Notes under the pieces: generated by a model | The model's database searches: none | Told to the model about the DNA's origin: nothing | What the model saw: only the letters and a program-made list of their open reading frames with translations | Part shown: piece after piece, positions 5,887-6,244 of the stretch | Numbering within the stretch: position 1 is the first letter of the stretch | Layout of the letters: each line of letters starts with the position of its first letter | From: Chloroflexota bacterium | Lineage (GTDB): Bacteria > Chloroflexota > Anaerolineae > Ardenticatenales > Ardenticatenaceae | Direction of reading: 5' to 3' | Length of the DNA: 6,244 nt | NCBI GenBank assembly: GCA_003520455.1 | Contig: DOUV01000632.1 | Coordinates: 2,854 to 9,097 of the forward strand | Program-made: the position numbers and the translations under genes

Positions 5887-6140
5887 AGGCGAGCCAGTTC
5901 TTCAAACAACGCCTTGTTCTCATCAATCAACTGGTCCACAAAGGCCACGGCACTGTCCTGAAAAGCCTTGGACCACGGACGCTTCTCGACCTTGGGCCGC
6001 GACGTCTCGGCTGCCTGGCGTCGCGTTAACCAGACCTTAACCGCCGCTACCAGAAAAGAGTCAAGTTGCTCCTTGCTGATCTGCTCAGCCTCCAACTGCG
6101 CAGCGAGATCCTCTGGCAGCCTTACCGTAATGGTGGCCAT
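5883..6140 (-). CDS. Ribbon-helix-helix antitoxin of the Doc module
   Basis: The product has 85 residues from ATG 6140, beginning MATITVRLPEDLAAQL, a ribbon-helix-helix N-terminus (beta strand ITVRLP, then helices to about residue 41) expected to bind the operator. The C-terminal part (KAFQDSAVAFVDQLIDENKA, about 56-75) is a predicted helix of the sort that covers the Fic active site. ATG 6140 is preferred over the upstream in-frame ATG at 6173 because AGAGGAG (6149-6155) lies 8 nt before it and the strand begins immediately. The gene precedes and overlaps doc by 4 nt. Autoregulation with Doc is likely from family behaviour. A promoter-like block lies at 6215-6244. Classical Doc partners are Phd-type, so this RHH pairing is a variant arrangement. 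Confidence 0.75.
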   Translation of the reverse strand: MATITVRLPEDLAAQLEAEQISKEQLDSFLVAAVKVWLTRRQAAETSRPKVEKRPWSKAFQDSAVAFVDQLIDENKALFEELARL

Positions 6141-6148
6141 TGCATCTG

Positions 6149-6155
6149 CTCCTCT
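6149..6155 (-). promoter_or_regulatory. Shine-Dalgarno site that decides the antitoxin start
   Basis: AGAGGAG on the minus strand lies 8 nt upstream of ATG 6140, the same spacing as the AAGGAG before ATG 941. It favours 6140 over 6173 as the start of the Doc-module antitoxin. Confidence 0.6.
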
Positions 6156-6214
6156 TTTGATGACGTTCATCATTCCTTCTCTTCTCTACTCCACAATCAA
6201 CAATGGATTAAAGC

Positions 6215-6244
6215 GCTGCCGGTTATGATACCATGGGTCGCGCG
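6215..6244 (-). promoter_or_regulatory. Promoter-like repeat block, copy 2, before the Doc module
   Basis: This block matches 1356-1385 at 29 of 30 bases (G at 6221, A at the matching 1361-1363 stretch) and runs off the window. It again contains the extended -10 TGGTATCAT (TATCAT at 6225-6230). Transcription would start near 6218, giving a leader of about 75-80 nt to ATG 6140. Any -35 element lies outside the window. Confidence 0.45.

Noticed and set aside
1..6244. CRISPR array, tRNA or rRNA genes, insertion-sequence transposase
   Set aside because: There is no regular spacer-repeat pattern, no cloverleaf with a CCA end, no rRNA-like stretch and no transposase frame in this window.

Overview
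This 6.2 kb window reads almost entirely on the minus strand. It looks like a piece of a bacterial defence or toxin-antitoxin island in which several larger genes are decaying. The host is a moderately GC-rich bacterium. The mix of a TumE/DUF6516-type toxin with a short 'FExxYG' antitoxin, a Doc toxin, a DUF3800 remnant and an HKD/Snf2-type helicase would suit a Chloroflexota-like or similar environmental lineage. That is inference from gene content; no taxonomic marker is present.

In transcription order (right to left) the window holds: (1) a promoter-like block at the right edge; (2) an intact Doc-type module, with a ribbon-helix-helix antitoxin (5883-6140) overlapping the Fic/Doc toxin (5425-5886) by ATGA; (3) a helicase with an HKD-nuclease N-terminus (3505-5367) that stops before its second RecA domain; (4) directly abutting it in another frame, only the C-terminal end of an Eco57I-type DNA methylase (3182-3538); (5) an AlbA/RecG-like ATPase regulator (1976-2902) cut off from its N-terminal part by an in-frame stop at 3002-3004; (6) a frameshifted DUF3800 remnant (about 1467-1965); (7) a second promoter-like block and an antitoxin-family gene without a recognisable toxin (1025-1333); (8) a paralogous antitoxin (612-941) with its TumE-like toxin (248-652); (9) an unrecognised short frame running to the left edge.

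Two points stand out. The helicase and methylase pieces look like the two ends of a tandem restriction or defence operon whose middle was deleted, with the junction near 3540. A 30-bp sequence carrying an extended -10 promoter motif lies upstream of both the Doc-module antitoxin and the orphan antitoxin (29 of 30 bases identical), so unrelated toxin-antitoxin operons may share a mobile or duplicated promoter. The toxin-antitoxin genes look intact while the large defence genes are broken, as expected if addiction modules persist while costly restriction genes are lost.
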